NCBI GenBank assembly: GCA_003001795.1
Contig: PVNI01000002.1
Span: 310,001 to 374,000, forward strand
Length of the DNA stretch: 64,000 bases
Direction of reading: 5' to 3'
Source: Actinomadura viridilutea
Lineage (GTDB): Bacteria > Actinomycetota > Actinomycetes > Streptosporangiales > Streptosporangiaceae
Numbering within the stretch: the first letter of the stretch is position 1; every line of letters starts with the position of its first letter. This document shows positions 1 through 9,025 of the stretch, piece after piece. The notes under the pieces were generated by a model. The model saw only the letters and a list, made by a program, of their open reading frames with translations. It searched no databases and was not told the DNA's origin. The position numbers and the translations under genes are program-made.

Positions 1-1025
1 ACGTCCGTTCCGGAGGCGTCCGCCTCGCGGGCGGTCGGCGGGATGGGCCGCGTCGTCGTGGTGTCAGCGAACGCGGTGTCGGCGGACGTGTTGTCGGCGG
101 ACGCGGCGTCGCCCGCGTCGCCCTCGGCGGCGGTCGTCGACGCCGCGGGCCCGGCCGACGGGCTCTCGGCGGAGCCGCGCGCGGCGGGCTCCTGCGCGGC
201 GGCGCCGCCGGACGGCCGCGACGCGGCGGCCTCACCGGGCAGCGGCCACGCGGACGGCGGTGCGCTCGTCGACGCGGAGGCGCCCGGCGCGGGCCGGTCC
301 GACGCCGGCGCGGCGGAGGCCGGCTCGGCGGACGCAGACGGGGACACGGACGCGGACGGGGACGCCGAGCGGCCGGATCCGGCCACGGGCTCGGCCGACG
401 CCGTGGAGCGGGCCTGCCCGCCGGCCCCGGCGGGCACCGACACCGCGGCGCGCGCCGCCAGAGCGGTGTCGGGCATGCAGGCGGTGCAGGGGCTGAACCC
501 CTCCTCCTTGGCCTCGATGTAGGTCAGCTCGTCCTTGTCGCGCCCCGCCAGCTGCCGGCAGGTGTCCAGGTGGTAGCGGCGGCGGCCGCGCACCACGTAC
601 ACCAGGGCGTCGTCGGGGACGTCCGCCGGCTGGACGGGAACGTCCACGGGCGTGTCGGACGGGGCGCCGGCGTCCTTGCCGGGAGGAGCGGCGGCGGGCG
701 CCGGGACGGTCGCGGCGCGACCGGACGTGGCGCCCTTCTTCTCCTTCTTGTCCTTCTTGTCCTTGCGGCCGGTCCTGGACTTGCGCGGCGGGGCCGCGGC
801 GGGGGCGGGAACCGGGCCGAACAGCTCCTTGCGCCGCAGGAAGACCCCGATCGCCAGGCACAGGAACGACACCAGGCTGACCGCGATCGAGGTGTAGATC
901 ACCACCAGCGCGTCCACGCCGAGCACCTGCGCGCTGTCTCCGCTGCCCGTGGTGATGTCCGCGACGACGCCCGCGACCAGCAGGGCGATCGCCACCACCA
1001 CGAGGACGCCACTCACGATGATCAA
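1..1025 (-). CDS. Hypothetical two-TM membrane protein, Cys-containing domain, low-complexity tail (partial)
   Basis: I do not recognise this protein. The chosen TTG start at 1025 follows a GA-rich ribosome site (GGGGGAGAG) by about six bases; a GTG at 1016 is the alternative. The frame is open to the window edge, so the C-terminus is missing (at least 341 codons). Two hydrophobic segments lie near residues 1-22 and 36-58, followed by a Lys-rich stretch (KDKKDKKEKK). Around residues 145-185 comes a small domain with YHLDTC, then GFSPCTACMP, giving C...C-x2-C spacing like a small metal-binding or surface module. The rest is Ala/Ser/Asp/Gly/Pro-rich and probably disordered. It is the last visible gene after divIVA on the same strand, about 180 bp downstream of it, so a role at the cell envelope is possible but not shown. 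Confidence 0.6.
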   Translation of the reverse strand, partial: MIIVSGVLVVVAIALLVAGVVADITTGSGDSAQVLGVDALVVIYTSIAVSLVSFLCLAIGVFLRRKELFGPVPAPAAAPPRKSRTGRKDKKDKKEKKGATSGRAATVPAPAAAPPGKDAGAPSDTPVDVPVQPADVPDDALVYVVRGRRRYHLDTCRQLAGRDKDELTYIEAKEEGFSPCTACMPDTALAARAAVSVPAGAGGQARSTASAEPVAGSGRSASPSASVSPSASAEPASAAPASDRPAPGASASTSAPPSAWPLPGEAAASRPSGGAAAQEPAARGSAESPSAGPAASTTAAEGDAGDAASADNTSADTAFADTTTTRPIPPTAREADASGTD

Positions 1026-1203
1026 GGGTCTCTCCCCCTCCAGGGCCGGGCGCTCTCCGGAGCACGTCGCTCCGGACGGCCTTCACCGACGTACCGGAAC
1101 GCCGCCGGAACGGCGTCGGCCCGCGCGCATACGGCGAACACGCCGCGACGGGCCGACCGCGGCGCGGCGGTCGGGAAAGACACTACAGCCTGCGGGCCCG
1201 GGG

Positions 1204-2130
1204 TCAGCGCCTCTCGTGCGGCGGGTTGTCACCCGCGTGGAAGGCTCCGGTCGCCGAGTGCTGGACCTGCTGGGCGTGCGGGGCGGATTCGCCGGGCGGA
1301 GGGAAGGGGGTGGGGCCGGTGGGGGCGGAGCCGCCGGCGGTGCCGTTGCGGCCGTCGTGGGCGATGGTGCTCTGCGGCCCGGTGCCGCCGGGACCCTGGG
1401 CGGGCGCTGCGGGACCGCCGCCTGCCTGGAAGGCTCCGGTCTCGGTGCTGCCGGCCTCGAGGTCGCGCAGCTGGCCCTCCAGGTAGACCTTCAGGCGGCT
1501 GCGGTACTCGCGCTCGAAGGCGCGCAGGTTGTCGACCTCGCGCTCCAGCTCCTCGCGCTGCTGCACCAGCGAGCCCATGACCTGGCGGTGCCGCTCCTGG
1601 GCGTCCCGGTCCAGGGCCTCGGCGCGGGAGCGGGCCTCGCTGACGATCTGGTCGGCCTGGCGGCGGGCCTTGCCGAGGATCTCCTCGGCCTCGCGGCGGG
1701 CCCGGCCGAGGGTCTCGTCGGCCTCCCGGCGGGCGTCGGCGATCGCCTGGTCGGCGGTCTGCTGCGCCAGCGCCAGCACGCGCGCCGCGGTGTCCATGTT
1801 GTCCTCGCCGGACGGTGCGGGGCCCATGCCGAGGCCGCCGCCGAGGGGGGCGGGCTCCGGCTCGGGCTGAGGCTGCGGCTCGGGCCGGGGCGGCTCGGGG
1901 ATCTGCGGCACGTCCGGCTTCGGCTCGACGATCGGCGCGGCCATGGCGGGGACCTTGCCGCGCAGGCACTCGGCCAGCTTCGCGCGCAGCTCCTCGTTCT
2001 CCTGGATGAGGCGGTCCAGCTCGGCCTCGACCTCGTCGAGGAAGGCGTCGACCTCCTCCTCGTCGTATCCCGGCCTCAGCCTGGTGGTACTGAACTGCTT
2101 GTTCCGCACGTCGGCGGGTGTCAGTGGCAT
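1204..2130 (-). CDS. divIVA: DivIVA/Wag31 polar growth and division scaffold
   Basis: Coiled-coil scaffold that binds negatively curved membrane at poles and septa and directs polar peptidoglycan synthesis in actinobacteria. The N-terminus MPLTPADVRNKQFSTTRLRP is the conserved DivIVA lipid-binding segment, followed by YDEEEVDAFLDEVEAELDRL, the first coiled coil. A Pro/Glu-rich linker (about residues 80-115) leads to a second long coiled coil (about 120-245, rich in AREEADE/GKARRQAD heptads) and a Gly/Pro-rich tail of about 60 residues. The length of 308 aa is normal for the actinobacterial form. The ATG at 2130 has AAGGAG seven bases upstream. It lies downstream of yggT in the same direction, the usual sepF-yggT-divIVA order. 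Confidence 0.95.
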   Translation of the reverse strand: MPLTPADVRNKQFSTTRLRPGYDEEEVDAFLDEVEAELDRLIQENEELRAKLAECLRGKVPAMAAPIVEPKPDVPQIPEPPRPEPQPQPEPEPAPLGGGLGMGPAPSGEDNMDTAARVLALAQQTADQAIADARREADETLGRARREAEEILGKARRQADQIVSEARSRAEALDRDAQERHRQVMGSLVQQREELEREVDNLRAFEREYRSRLKVYLEGQLRDLEAGSTETGAFQAGGGPAAPAQGPGGTGPQSTIAHDGRNGTAGGSAPTGPTPFPPPGESAPHAQQVQHSATGAFHAGDNPPHERR

Positions 2131-2202
2131 GTTCGTCTCCTTGGCGCGCTTGGAGTCTGTCCCGTAGGACGGTATCCGATCAGAGCTCCTCGACGAAGGT
2201 GA

Positions 2203-2496
2203 TCATGACTGGAAGACCCCCTGGACGAAGATGATCAGGAGCCAGACCGCAAGGATGAGGACCGTGAAGCTGAGGTCCAGCGCCACGTTACCCAGCCGGA
2301 TCGGCGGGATGAAACGCCTCAGCAGTTTCAGTGGCGGATCGGTGACGGTGTAGGTGGTCTCGGCGATCACCAGCACCAGTCCCGTGGGACGCCATGACCG
2401 GGCGAACGACTGCAGTACCTCCAGGATCAGTCTCCCGATGAGGAACAGCAGGAAGATGTACAGTACCGCGCTCAGCACGGATCCAACGATTGTCAC
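2203..2496 (-). CDS. YggT family small membrane protein
   Basis: Short integral membrane protein (97 aa) with two strongly hydrophobic segments, about residues 5-25 (VLSAVLYIFLLFLIGRLI) and 70-93 (ALDLSFTVLILAVWLLIIF). Between them is the family signature DPPLKLLRRFIPP, typical of YggT proteins. In actinobacteria this gene always sits between sepF and divIVA; its exact role is not settled, with links to division and to ion or osmotic balance in other bacteria. The start is a GTG at 2496, only 22 bp after the sepF stop, so it is co-transcribed with sepF. No odd features seen. Confidence 0.92.
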   Translation of the reverse strand: MTIVGSVLSAVLYIFLLFLIGRLILEVLQSFARSWRPTGLVLVIAETTYTVTDPPLKLLRRFIPPIRLGNVALDLSFTVLILAVWLLIIFVQGVFQS

Positions 2497-2518
2497 GGAG
2501 TCTCTCGCATGTTCGCCG

Positions 2519-3067
2519 TCAGCTCTGGTTGAAGAACCCTCGTTCTGCCATCCGGGCCTTGTCCTCGGCCGTCACCTCGACGTTGGCGGGCGACAACAGG
2601 AACACCTTGTTCGTAACACGCTCGATGCTCCCGTGCAGGCCGAATACCAGACCCGCCGCGAAGTCGACCAGACGCTTGGCGTCGCTGTCGACCATCTCGG
2701 TCAGATTCATGATGACCGGTGTGCCCTCACGGAAGTGCTCCCCAATGGTCCTCGCTTCGTTGTAGGTCCTGGGATGCAGCGTAGTGATGCGCGCAAGGTC
2801 CGTGGAACCGCTCTCGTAGAGACCCACGGAGCGTCGATCGCCCGGTGGCGATGCGTGATGATCGCGTTCCCGCTCCGCGGCCTCGTCGGCCCGTGTAAGC
2901 TGGCCGCCGGATTCCTCGTCGCGGCCGGAACGGCGGCCGGCGAGGTCCGCGTCGTCGTCGTAGATCTCGTAATCGTCGTAGTCGTCGTACTTGCCGTACT
3001 TGTCGTCGTAGCGGTCGTCCTCCACAAGGCCGAGGTAGACCGCCATCTTGCGCATCGCGCTGGCCAT
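2519..3067 (-). CDS. sepF: SepF, FtsZ membrane anchor
   Basis: Cell-division protein that tethers FtsZ filaments to the membrane and is essential in actinobacteria lacking FtsA. Start chosen at ATG 3067 ([18 protein letters not shown]) because GGAGGGG lies four bases upstream and this is the family N-terminus, an amphipathic membrane-binding helix; the frame is open further upstream but without conserved sequence. Residues 20-70 form a very Tyr/Asp-rich acidic linker ([14 protein letters not shown]). The C-terminal SepF core runs from about residue 90 ([20 protein letters not shown]), including [20 protein letters not shown] and [15 protein letters not shown]. Length 182 aa. It lies between yggS and yggT in the normal order. 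Confidence 0.95.
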   Translation of the reverse strand: MASAMRKMAVYLGLVEDDRYDDKYGKYDDYDDYEIYDDDADLAGRRSGRDEESGGQLTRADEAAERERDHHASPPGDRRSVGLYESGSTDLARITTLHPRTYNEARTIGEHFREGTPVIMNLTEMVDSDAKRLVDFAAGLVFGLHGSIERVTNKVFLLSPANVEVTAEDKARMAERGFFNQS

Positions 3068-3170
3068 ACGCCCCTCCGTCGTCCTGTGGCCGCGGCACCG
3101 GCGCCTCGGCGCCGCCTCGGACCGCCCGTCCGTGTGCCCCGCCGTTTCGGCAGGTACCCCTGGGGGGACA

Positions 3171-3920
3171 TTACCTGACGATTGCCCGCCTGCCGCCGAG
3201 CAACGCCGTACCGACACGCACATGTGTCGCGCCACACGCGACGGCCTCCTCCAGATCGCCGCTCATCCCGGCCGAGATCACGGCGGCCTCGGGGCGGTCG
3301 CGCCGCAGGTCGGCGGCGATTTCGGCCAATCGGGAGAACGCGACGGAAGGGTCGCCGCCCAGCGGGGCGACCGCCATCACGCCGTCCAGCTCCAGTCCGT
3401 CGGCCGCGGCGATCGCGTCGGCCAGGGCGGGCACCTCGGCCGGGTCGGCGCCGCCGCGCGCCCCGGTCGCGGCCGGGGCGCGCTCGCCTCCCCGCGGCTC
3501 GTCCAGCGACACCTGGATCAGGCAGCGCAGCGTCCGCCCGGCGCGGACGGCGGCGCCCGACAGCGCGCGCACCAGCCGCAGCCGGTCGACGGACTGCACC
3601 ACGTCGGCGTACGCGGCGACCGACCGCGCCTTGTTGGTCTGCAGCTGGCCGACGAAGTGCCAGCGCAGCGGAAGGTCCGCGCACGCCTCGGCCTTGGGGC
3701 GCGCCTCCTGGTCGCGGTTCTCGGCGACGTCGGTCACGCCGAGCTCGGCCAGCAGCCGCACGTCGGAGGCGGGGAACGTCTTGGTGACCGCGACCAGCGT
3801 CACCTCGTCCGGGTCGCGTCCCGCGGACGCGCAGGCGGCCTCGATGCGCTTGCGGACCTCCGCGAGGTTGGCGGCCAGCTCCTCGCGGCGCTCCGCGCTC
3901 CCGTTCGCCGGCTCACCCAT
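3171..3920 (-). CDS. YggS/PLPBP family pyridoxal phosphate homeostasis protein
   Basis: PLP-binding protein of the YggS/PROSC family, a fold-type III alanine-racemase-like barrel without known catalysis, which keeps pyridoxal phosphate and amino-acid pools balanced. The expected PLP lysine is in [15 protein letters not shown] (about residue 47). Other family blocks are [17 protein letters not shown] (compare FGENYVQE), [13 protein letters not shown] and the C-terminal [27 protein letters not shown], which contains the phosphate-binding segment. Length 249 aa. ATG start at 3920 overlaps the pgeF stop by 8 bp, indicating translational coupling. In actinobacteria this gene is part of the ftsZ-pgeF-yggS-sepF string. 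Confidence 0.93.
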   Translation of the reverse strand: MGEPANGSAERREELAANLAEVRKRIEAACASAGRDPDEVTLVAVTKTFPASDVRLLAELGVTDVAENRDQEARPKAEACADLPLRWHFVGQLQTNKARSVAAYADVVQSVDRLRLVRALSGAAVRAGRTLRCLIQVSLDEPRGGERAPAATGARGGADPAEVPALADAIAAADGLELDGVMAVAPLGGDPSVAFSRLAEIAADLRRDRPEAAVISAGMSGDLEEAVACGATHVRVGTALLGGRRAIVR

Positions 3921-4716
3921 GCCGGCCCCCCGCGGAGGCGTCGCCGAGGCCGTCGTCCGAGACGCCCTCCGAGGCGCCGTCGTCGTCGCCGGTGAGCCAC
4001 ACGAAACCGGCGAAGCGGCCGGTGCGGCCCTCGCGCCGGTAGGAGAACAGCTCGGGCGTCTCGATCGTGCAGCGCGGGTCGACGCGGATGTCGGTGACGC
4101 CGTCGGCCTTGAGCTGACCGACGATCCCGGCGCGGATGTCCAGGCCCGGGGTGCCCGCCCGCGTCGTCGCGTACGCCTCGGGCGCCCGCGCGGCGACCTC
4201 GTCGCGCATCGCCGCGGGCACCTCGTAGCAGCCGCCGCACGCCGCCGGGCCGATCGCCGCGACGATGCGCGCCGGGTCGGCGCCGTGCTCGCGCATGCGC
4301 GCGACCAGGGCGGGCACGACGCCCGCGGCCGTTCCGGGACGACCGGAGTGCGCGGCGCCCACCACGCGGGCGACCGGGTCGGCCAGCAGGACCGGGGCGC
4401 AGTCGGCGACCAGCACCGCCAGCGCCAGGCCGGGCACGGTCGTCACGATCGCGTCCACGCCGGGCGCCGGGTCGTCGGCGAAGGGGCGTGTGACGAACTC
4501 CACGTCCGCGCCGTGCACCTGGCGCATCCAGACGATGCGCTCGGGGGCGACGCCCAGCGCCGCGGCGACGCGGCGGCGGTTGTCGCGGACGGCGGCGGGG
4601 TCGTCGCCGACGGCGCCGCCGAGGTTGAGGCTGTCGAACGGGGCGGCGCTGCGGCCGCCGGCGCGGCCGGTGAAGGCGGCGCCGACGCCCTCGCCGAGGG
4701 AGACGGTCGTGATCAC
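3913..4716 (-). CDS. pgeF: PgeF/YfiH-type multicopper polyphenol oxidase domain protein (peptidoglycan editing family)
   Basis: Member of the DUF152/laccase-domain family. In E. coli the homologue PgeF removes wrongly incorporated L-Ser from UDP-MurNAc-peptide, which fits its place in the dcw cluster; some relatives act on purine nucleosides. Visible motifs are [13 protein letters not shown] (metal-binding His), [15 protein letters not shown] (metal-binding Cys), [17 protein letters not shown] (the His of the usual HAGWRG block, with the Trp replaced) and [12 protein letters not shown]. Length 267 aa. The GTG start at 4716 overlaps the ftsZ stop by 4 bp (GTGA). Confidence 0.9.
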   Translation of the reverse strand: MITTVSLGEGVGAAFTGRAGGRSAAPFDSLNLGGAVGDDPAAVRDNRRRVAAALGVAPERIVWMRQVHGADVEFVTRPFADDPAPGVDAIVTTVPGLALAVLVADCAPVLLADPVARVVGAAHSGRPGTAAGVVPALVARMREHGADPARIVAAIGPAACGGCYEVPAAMRDEVAARAPEAYATTRAGTPGLDIRAGIVGQLKADGVTDIRVDPRCTIETPELFSYRREGRTGRFAGFVWLTGDDDGASEGVSDDGLGDASAGGRHG

Positions 4717-6218
4717 TTCAGGAAGTCGGGCACGTCGAGATCGTCGTCCTCGTCGAACACCACCGGGCGGCGGCGCGGGCCGCCGGGGCCGCTGCCGTGC
4801 TCGCCGTCCCCGGACGGCGGGCGGGACGCGGACGGCTCGGGGGCGAGACGGGGTCCGGACGGGCGGTTCGGCGCCGCGTCGCCCTGCCCGCCGTCGCGGT
4901 CGGCGGCGGACCCCTGGGCGGGACGGTCGGCGTCGCCGCCGTCCTGGCCGGAGGAGTCGTGCGCGCGCCGGCCGTCGGCCTCGTCGGCGCCTCCGTCACC
5001 GGACGCGGAACGGCCGCCGGACCGCTCCCCCTCGTCGGAGGACGGGCCGCCGGCCTGCGGACGCTCGTGTTCGGACCGCGGTGACGCCGGGGGCGACGCC
5101 GCGGGACGCGGGGGCGGGGCCGCGGCCGCCTGGGCGACCGTCGTGGACGGCGGGTCGGACCGCCCGACCCGGGCGGGGATCGGGTTGGCGCCCGCGCCGG
5201 GCGGCGGCGGGGCCGGACGCGGCGGCGGGGGCAGCCGCCGGGTGTCCGGCTCGGGCGCGGGCTTGTCGGGCCGGCCCTCGTCGAACCCGGCCGCGATCAC
5301 CGTGACGCGGACCTCGTCGCCGAGCGCGTCGTCGATGACCGCGCCGAAGATGATGTTGGCGTCGGGGGCGGCGGCGTTGGACACCAGCTGCGCCGCCTCG
5401 TTGATCTCGAACAGGCCCAGGTCGGACCCGCCGGAGATGGACAGCAGCACGCCGTGCGCGCCGTCGATGCTGGCCTCCAGCAGCGGGCTGGAGATCGCCA
5501 TCTCGGCGGCGGCCACCGAGCGGTCGTCGCCGCGCGCCGAGCCGATGCCCATCAGCGCCGAACCCGCGCCGGACATGACCGACTTGACGTCGGCGAAGTC
5601 CAGGTTGATCAGACCCGGCGTGGTGATCAGGTCGGTGATGCCCTGCACACCGGACAGCAGCACCTGGTCGGCGGCCTTGAACGCGTCCAGCACGCTGACC
5701 TGCCGGTCGGAGATCGACAGCAGCCGGTCGTTGGGGATGACGATGAGGGTGTCGACCTCGTCGCGCAGCGTCTCGATGCCCGCCTCGGCCTGCATGGCGC
5801 GCCGCTTGCCCTCGAAGCTGAACGGGCGGGTCACCACGCCGATGGTCAGCGCGCCCAGCGAACGGGCGATGTTGGCCACCACGGGGGCGCCGCCGGTGCC
5901 GGTGCCGCCGCCCTCGCCCGCGGTGACGAAGACCATGTCGGCGCCCTTGAGCACCTCCTCGATCTCCTCGCGGTGGTCTTCGGCGGCCTTGCGGCCCACG
6001 TCGGGGTTCGCCCCGGCCCCGAGGCCGCGCGTCAACTCGCGGCCCACGTCCAGCTTGACGTCTGCGTCACTCATCAGCAGCGCCTGGGCGTCGGTGTTGA
6101 TCGCGATGAATTCGACGCCCTTGAGGCCCTCTTCGATCATCCGGTTGACGGCGTTGACACCGCCGCCGCCGATGCCGACGACCTTGATGACCGCGAGGTA
6201 GTTCTGCGGTGCTGCCAC
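4713..6218 (-). CDS. ftsZ: FtsZ, tubulin-like division GTPase
   Basis: GTP-dependent polymer that forms the Z-ring and recruits the septal machinery. The GTPase core covers residues 1-320: [17 protein letters not shown] at the start, tubulin signature [14 protein letters not shown] (about residues 104-117), T7 loop [13 protein letters not shown] with catalytic Asp, then the second domain to [11 protein letters not shown]. After this is an unusually long linker of about 165 residues rich in Pro, Gly, Ser, Asp and Arg, ending in the conserved partner-binding peptide [11 protein letters not shown]. The total of 501 aa is about 100 longer than streptomycete FtsZ. The GTG start at 6218 is preceded by a 398-bp spacer containing promoters. 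Confidence 0.97.
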   Translation of the reverse strand: MAAPQNYLAVIKVVGIGGGGVNAVNRMIEEGLKGVEFIAINTDAQALLMSDADVKLDVGRELTRGLGAGANPDVGRKAAEDHREEIEEVLKGADMVFVTAGEGGGTGTGGAPVVANIARSLGALTIGVVTRPFSFEGKRRAMQAEAGIETLRDEVDTLIVIPNDRLLSISDRQVSVLDAFKAADQVLLSGVQGITDLITTPGLINLDFADVKSVMSGAGSALMGIGSARGDDRSVAAAEMAISSPLLEASIDGAHGVLLSISGGSDLGLFEINEAAQLVSNAAAPDANIIFGAVIDDALGDEVRVTVIAAGFDEGRPDKPAPEPDTRRLPPPPRPAPPPPGAGANPIPARVGRSDPPSTTVAQAAAAPPPRPAASPPASPRSEHERPQAGGPSSDEGERSGGRSASGDGGADEADGRRAHDSSGQDGGDADRPAQGSAADRDGGQGDAAPNRPSGPRLAPEPSASRPPSGDGEHGSGPGGPRRRPVVFDEDDDLDVPDFLK

Positions 6219-6616
6219 GACGAGGGGCCTTTCCGCTCGCTCTATCGGACCGGACGGCCCGGTTCGGCGAACCGGGTCGCTGCGGTGCTCTGGACCTGAT
6301 GTCTATGTTGTCGCCTGCGGCCGTCGTTGCGGGTGCGGCTGACGCCACGGGCCGCGGACGGCGGCGGTGCCGTCCAGACAAAACCCTCACCCTCAACTTT
6401 AGGCTTACAGTTATGTCAACCTGAGGACTGATACGGACAGTAGGGCGGCCTAACCGTCAGGGTCAACTAACCCCCCGGTCAACCGATCCGGCGTGTCGCG
6501 GTGAGTCCCGCTTGCCCCGGTTGGCGAAGCCCGCCGGAAGCCCGCCGCGACGGCCGTGCTCCCAGCGTGCCCGATCGGGCGCCCGGAATCGCCCCGACAC
6601 ACGCACCGCCGCGGTT
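6219..6616. other. 398-bp spacer between ftsQ and ftsZ
   Basis: Non-coding spacer that contains at least one good promoter for ftsZ (listed separately) and several TTGAC boxes on the minus strand, at 6478-6483, 6461-6466 and 6414-6419. The part near 6390-6420 (minus strand TTGACATAACTGTAAGCCTA) is AT-rich against the surrounding DNA. CGGTCAACCG at 6477-6486 is a short dyad (arms CGGT/ACCG). No open frame with coding character is seen. It is the longest gap within the ftsQ-to-divIVA half of the cluster, so ftsZ can be transcribed apart from the mur genes. Confidence 0.7.
6437..6466 (-). promoter_or_regulatory. ftsZ promoter, TTGACC-N18-TACTGT
   Basis: On the minus strand TTGACC (plus 6461-6466) and TACTGT (plus 6437-6442) are separated by 18 bp, a fair match to the housekeeping sigma consensus TTGACN / TANNNT. 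It lies about 220 bp upstream of the ftsZ GTG. A perfect TTGACA box closer to the gene (6414-6419) lacks a good -10 at normal distance. Assigned by eye from consensus only. Confidence 0.5.
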
Positions 6617-7381
6617 TCACCGGGTGGTGACGACCTCCGGCGAGCTGACGTCGATGACGCGCGCCGACCGTCCCGCGGCCGTGCGGCGCAGCGCCTCCAG
6701 CAGCCGCGCCTTCTCCTCGGTGCGCTCGGCCGAACCCCACACCACCGCGGGGCCGCCCGCCAGCCGCAGCGTCACCGCCTCGGGGCCGGTCGCCCGCACC
6801 TCGGCCACCCGCCCGGCCAGGTGCCGGGGCAGCTCCTCGAGCACCCGCAGCGCCGCCAGCGTGGCCGGATCCGACGGCCCCGGCGCACCGGTGACCAGCT
6901 CGGGCAGCCCCTTCGGCCGGGACTCGCCGTCGGCGACGGCCACCCCGGGGCGGTCCAGCCGGTAGTACCGCCCCCCGCGCCGCACCACCGCGACCGGGAC
7001 GCGCTCGCGCACCACGATCCGCACGGTGGTCGGCCAGCGCCGCTCCACTCTGGCCGACTCGACCTCGCGCAGCCGTTCCAGCCGCGCCCGGACCTCCTCG
7101 GTGCCCAGCCGCACCATCGGCACGCCCAGGCGGACGTCGGCGGCGGCCGCGATGCGGTCGCGGGGCGCCAGCCGGGTGCCGGTGATCTCCACGGTGCGCA
7201 CCACCAGGAGCCGGGAGCCCAGCAGCACCCAGCCCACCGCGCCGAGCACGCCGACCACCAGCAGTGTGACGAACACCGCCTTCCAGCGGCCCGGGTGGCC
7301 GCGCACCGTCCCCGTCTGCCCGCCCAGGTTGGTCATGCCGTCCAGGATGACCGCGTCGGGCCCCGGATCGGGGGATCCCAC
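6617..7381 (-). CDS. ftsQ: FtsQ (DivIB) division protein
   Basis: Bitopic membrane protein that links the cytoplasmic Z-ring with the septal FtsW/FtsI synthase through its periplasmic-side POTRA domain. One TM helix at about residues 33-55 (WKAVFVTLLVVGVLGAVGWVLL) is followed by the POTRA start VRTVEITGTRLAPRDRIAAA and the block RVERRWPTTVRIVVRERVPVAVV. The C-terminal part carries LEELPRHLAGRVAEVRATG. Length 254 aa with GTG 7381; ATG at 7336 (MTNLGGQTG) would give 239 aa, and neither has a strong ribosome site. It lies between murC and ftsZ as usual. Confidence 0.9.
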   Translation of the reverse strand: MGSPDPGPDAVILDGMTNLGGQTGTVRGHPGRWKAVFVTLLVVGVLGAVGWVLLGSRLLVVRTVEITGTRLAPRDRIAAAADVRLGVPMVRLGTEEVRARLERLREVESARVERRWPTTVRIVVRERVPVAVVRRGGRYYRLDRPGVAVADGESRPKGLPELVTGAPGPSDPATLAALRVLEELPRHLAGRVAEVRATGPEAVTLRLAGGPAVVWGSAERTEEKARLLEALRRTAAGRSARVIDVSSPEVVTTR

Positions 7382-7469
7382 GCCCGGTGACGATGAAAAT
7401 CACTAAAGATCACCCTTGTGGATGTTCGTCCCATAACGCCCGGAGCGGGCGCGCCAGCGGAACAGCACC

Positions 7470-7497
7470 CCCTGGAGCACGCCCCTGGAGCACGCCC
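7470..7497. repeat. 14-bp tandem duplication after murC
   Basis: CCCTGGAGCACGCC occurs twice back to back (7470-7483, 7484-7497), in the murC-ftsQ spacer 43 bp past the murC stop. It resembles the other stop-codon-proximal tandem repeats in this window. Confidence 0.85.
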
Positions 7498-7539
7498 GCG
7501 GACGCCCCCTGGCCGCCCTCAGGACGATCGGGCCGGACG

Positions 7540-8952
7540 TCACGGCGTTCGTGCGGCGAGTTGCTCCAGGATGCGCGGCCCCAGGACGGTGACGTCGCCC
7601 GCCCCGAGGGTGATCACCACGTCGCCCGGACGCGCCGCGTCCGCCGCGATGCCCGGGACCTCGTCGAACGCCGGCGCGTACACGGTGCGCGTGCCCTCGG
7701 GCACGGCGTCGGCCACCAGGGCGCCGGTGACGCCGGGCTCGGGGTCCTCGCGCGCGCCGTACACGTCGAGCACCACGGCGACCTCGGCCAGCCCCAGCGC
7801 CGCGCCGAACTCGGCCGCGAAGAAGCGGGTGCGGCTGTAGAGGTGGGGCTGGAACACCGCGACGATCCGGCCGCCGCCCTTCTGCTCCAGGTAGTCGCGG
7901 GTGGCGCGCAGATCGGCGATCAGCTCGGTCGGGTGGTGGGCGTAGCTGTCGAACACCTCCACCCCGGCGGCCTCGCCCTTGCGCTCCAGGCGGCGCATCG
8001 CCCCGCCGAACGAGGCCAGCCCGTCCACCACGCCGGCCAGGTCGGCGTCCAGCGCCTGCGCCGCGGCGACCACCGCGGTCGCGTTGAGCGCGTTGTGCAG
8101 GCCCGGCACGCTCAGCGCCACGTCGCCGACGCCCTCGATGTGGAAGCGGGAGCCGAGGCCGCGGGGCGTGAAGCCGGTGACGCGCAGGTCGGCGCCGGGC
8201 GCCTGACCGTAGGTGCGCACCGTCAGGCCGCGCCCGCGCGCCCGCTCGGCCAGTTCCATCGCCACCGGGTCGTCCGCCCCGGCCACCAGCGTGCCGCCGG
8301 GCTCGATCCGGTCGACGAACCGCGCGAAGTTCTCCTTGACCTTCTCGAACCCGCCGTAGTTGTCCAGGTGGTCGGCCTCAACGTTGGTGACGACCGCCAC
8401 GGACGGGCTGTAGGCCAGGAACGAGCCGTCGCTCTCGTCGGCCTCGGCGACGAAGACGTCCCCGCTGCCCTCGTCGGCGCCCAGGCCCGTGGTGACCAGC
8501 TGACCGCCGATGCAGTACGACGGGTCGGCCCCCACCCGCTGCAGGGCGACCGTGAGCATCGAGGAGGTGGTCGTCTTGCCGTGGGTGCCCGCCACCGCGA
8601 CCGCGCGGCGCCCCGCCATCAGCGACGCCAGCGCCGCCGACCGGTGCAGCACCCGCAGCCCGCGCCGGCGCGCCGCCACCAGCTCGGGGTTGGTGTCGCG
8701 GATCGCGGTCGACACCACCACGGTGTCGGCGTCGCCCAGGTGCGCGGCGTCGTGGCCGACGAACACCTTGGCGCCCAGCTCGCCGAGCCGGGCCAGCAGC
8801 TCGGAGTCCCGGGCGTCGCTGCCGGAGACCGGGATGCCGCGCAGCAACATGATCCGCGCGACGCCGGACATGCCCGCGCCGCCGATCGCGATGAAGTGGA
8901 CCTTGCCCAGCTCCTCCGCCGGCACGACCTCGCCAGGACTGATCAGATTCAT
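7540..8952 (-). CDS. murC: UDP-N-acetylmuramate--L-alanine ligase MurC
   Basis: ATP-dependent cytoplasmic ligase adding L-Ala to UDP-MurNAc, the first step of the stem peptide. The N-terminal Rossmann domain has VHFIAIGGAGMSGVARI (about residues 18-34) and the ATP-binding P-loop is VAVAGTHGKTTTSSML (about 118-133). The central domain includes EADESDGSFLAYSP and NVEADHLDNYGG; the C-terminal domain has FDSYAHHPTELIADL and VFQPHLYSRTRFF, both MurC hallmarks. Length 470 aa, standard. ATG start at 8952, 73 bp after the murG stop. Confidence 0.97.
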   Translation of the reverse strand: MNLISPGEVVPAEELGKVHFIAIGGAGMSGVARIMLLRGIPVSGSDARDSELLARLGELGAKVFVGHDAAHLGDADTVVVSTAIRDTNPELVAARRRGLRVLHRSAALASLMAGRRAVAVAGTHGKTTTSSMLTVALQRVGADPSYCIGGQLVTTGLGADEGSGDVFVAEADESDGSFLAYSPSVAVVTNVEADHLDNYGGFEKVKENFARFVDRIEPGGTLVAGADDPVAMELAERARGRGLTVRTYGQAPGADLRVTGFTPRGLGSRFHIEGVGDVALSVPGLHNALNATAVVAAAQALDADLAGVVDGLASFGGAMRRLERKGEAAGVEVFDSYAHHPTELIADLRATRDYLEQKGGGRIVAVFQPHLYSRTRFFAAEFGAALGLAEVAVVLDVYGAREDPEPGVTGALVADAVPEGTRTVYAPAFDEVPGIAADAARPGDVVITLGAGDVTVLGPRILEQLAARTP

Positions 8953-9025
8953 CGGGCGGCGCCCGTCCCCTCGTTTCCGGCGGTCCCCAGGCCCGCGGCG
9001 TCCCTTCCTCGCGTGCCCCGCCGCG

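Noticed and set aside
3631..6201. Plus-strand open frame of 856 codons across ftsZ and pgeF
   Set aside because: Antisense shadow of high-GC genes: the minus strand encodes clear FtsZ and PgeF, and the plus product is Arg/Ala/Ser-rich without any domain. The same holds for other long antisense frames, for example 45402-48875 and 53963-56383.
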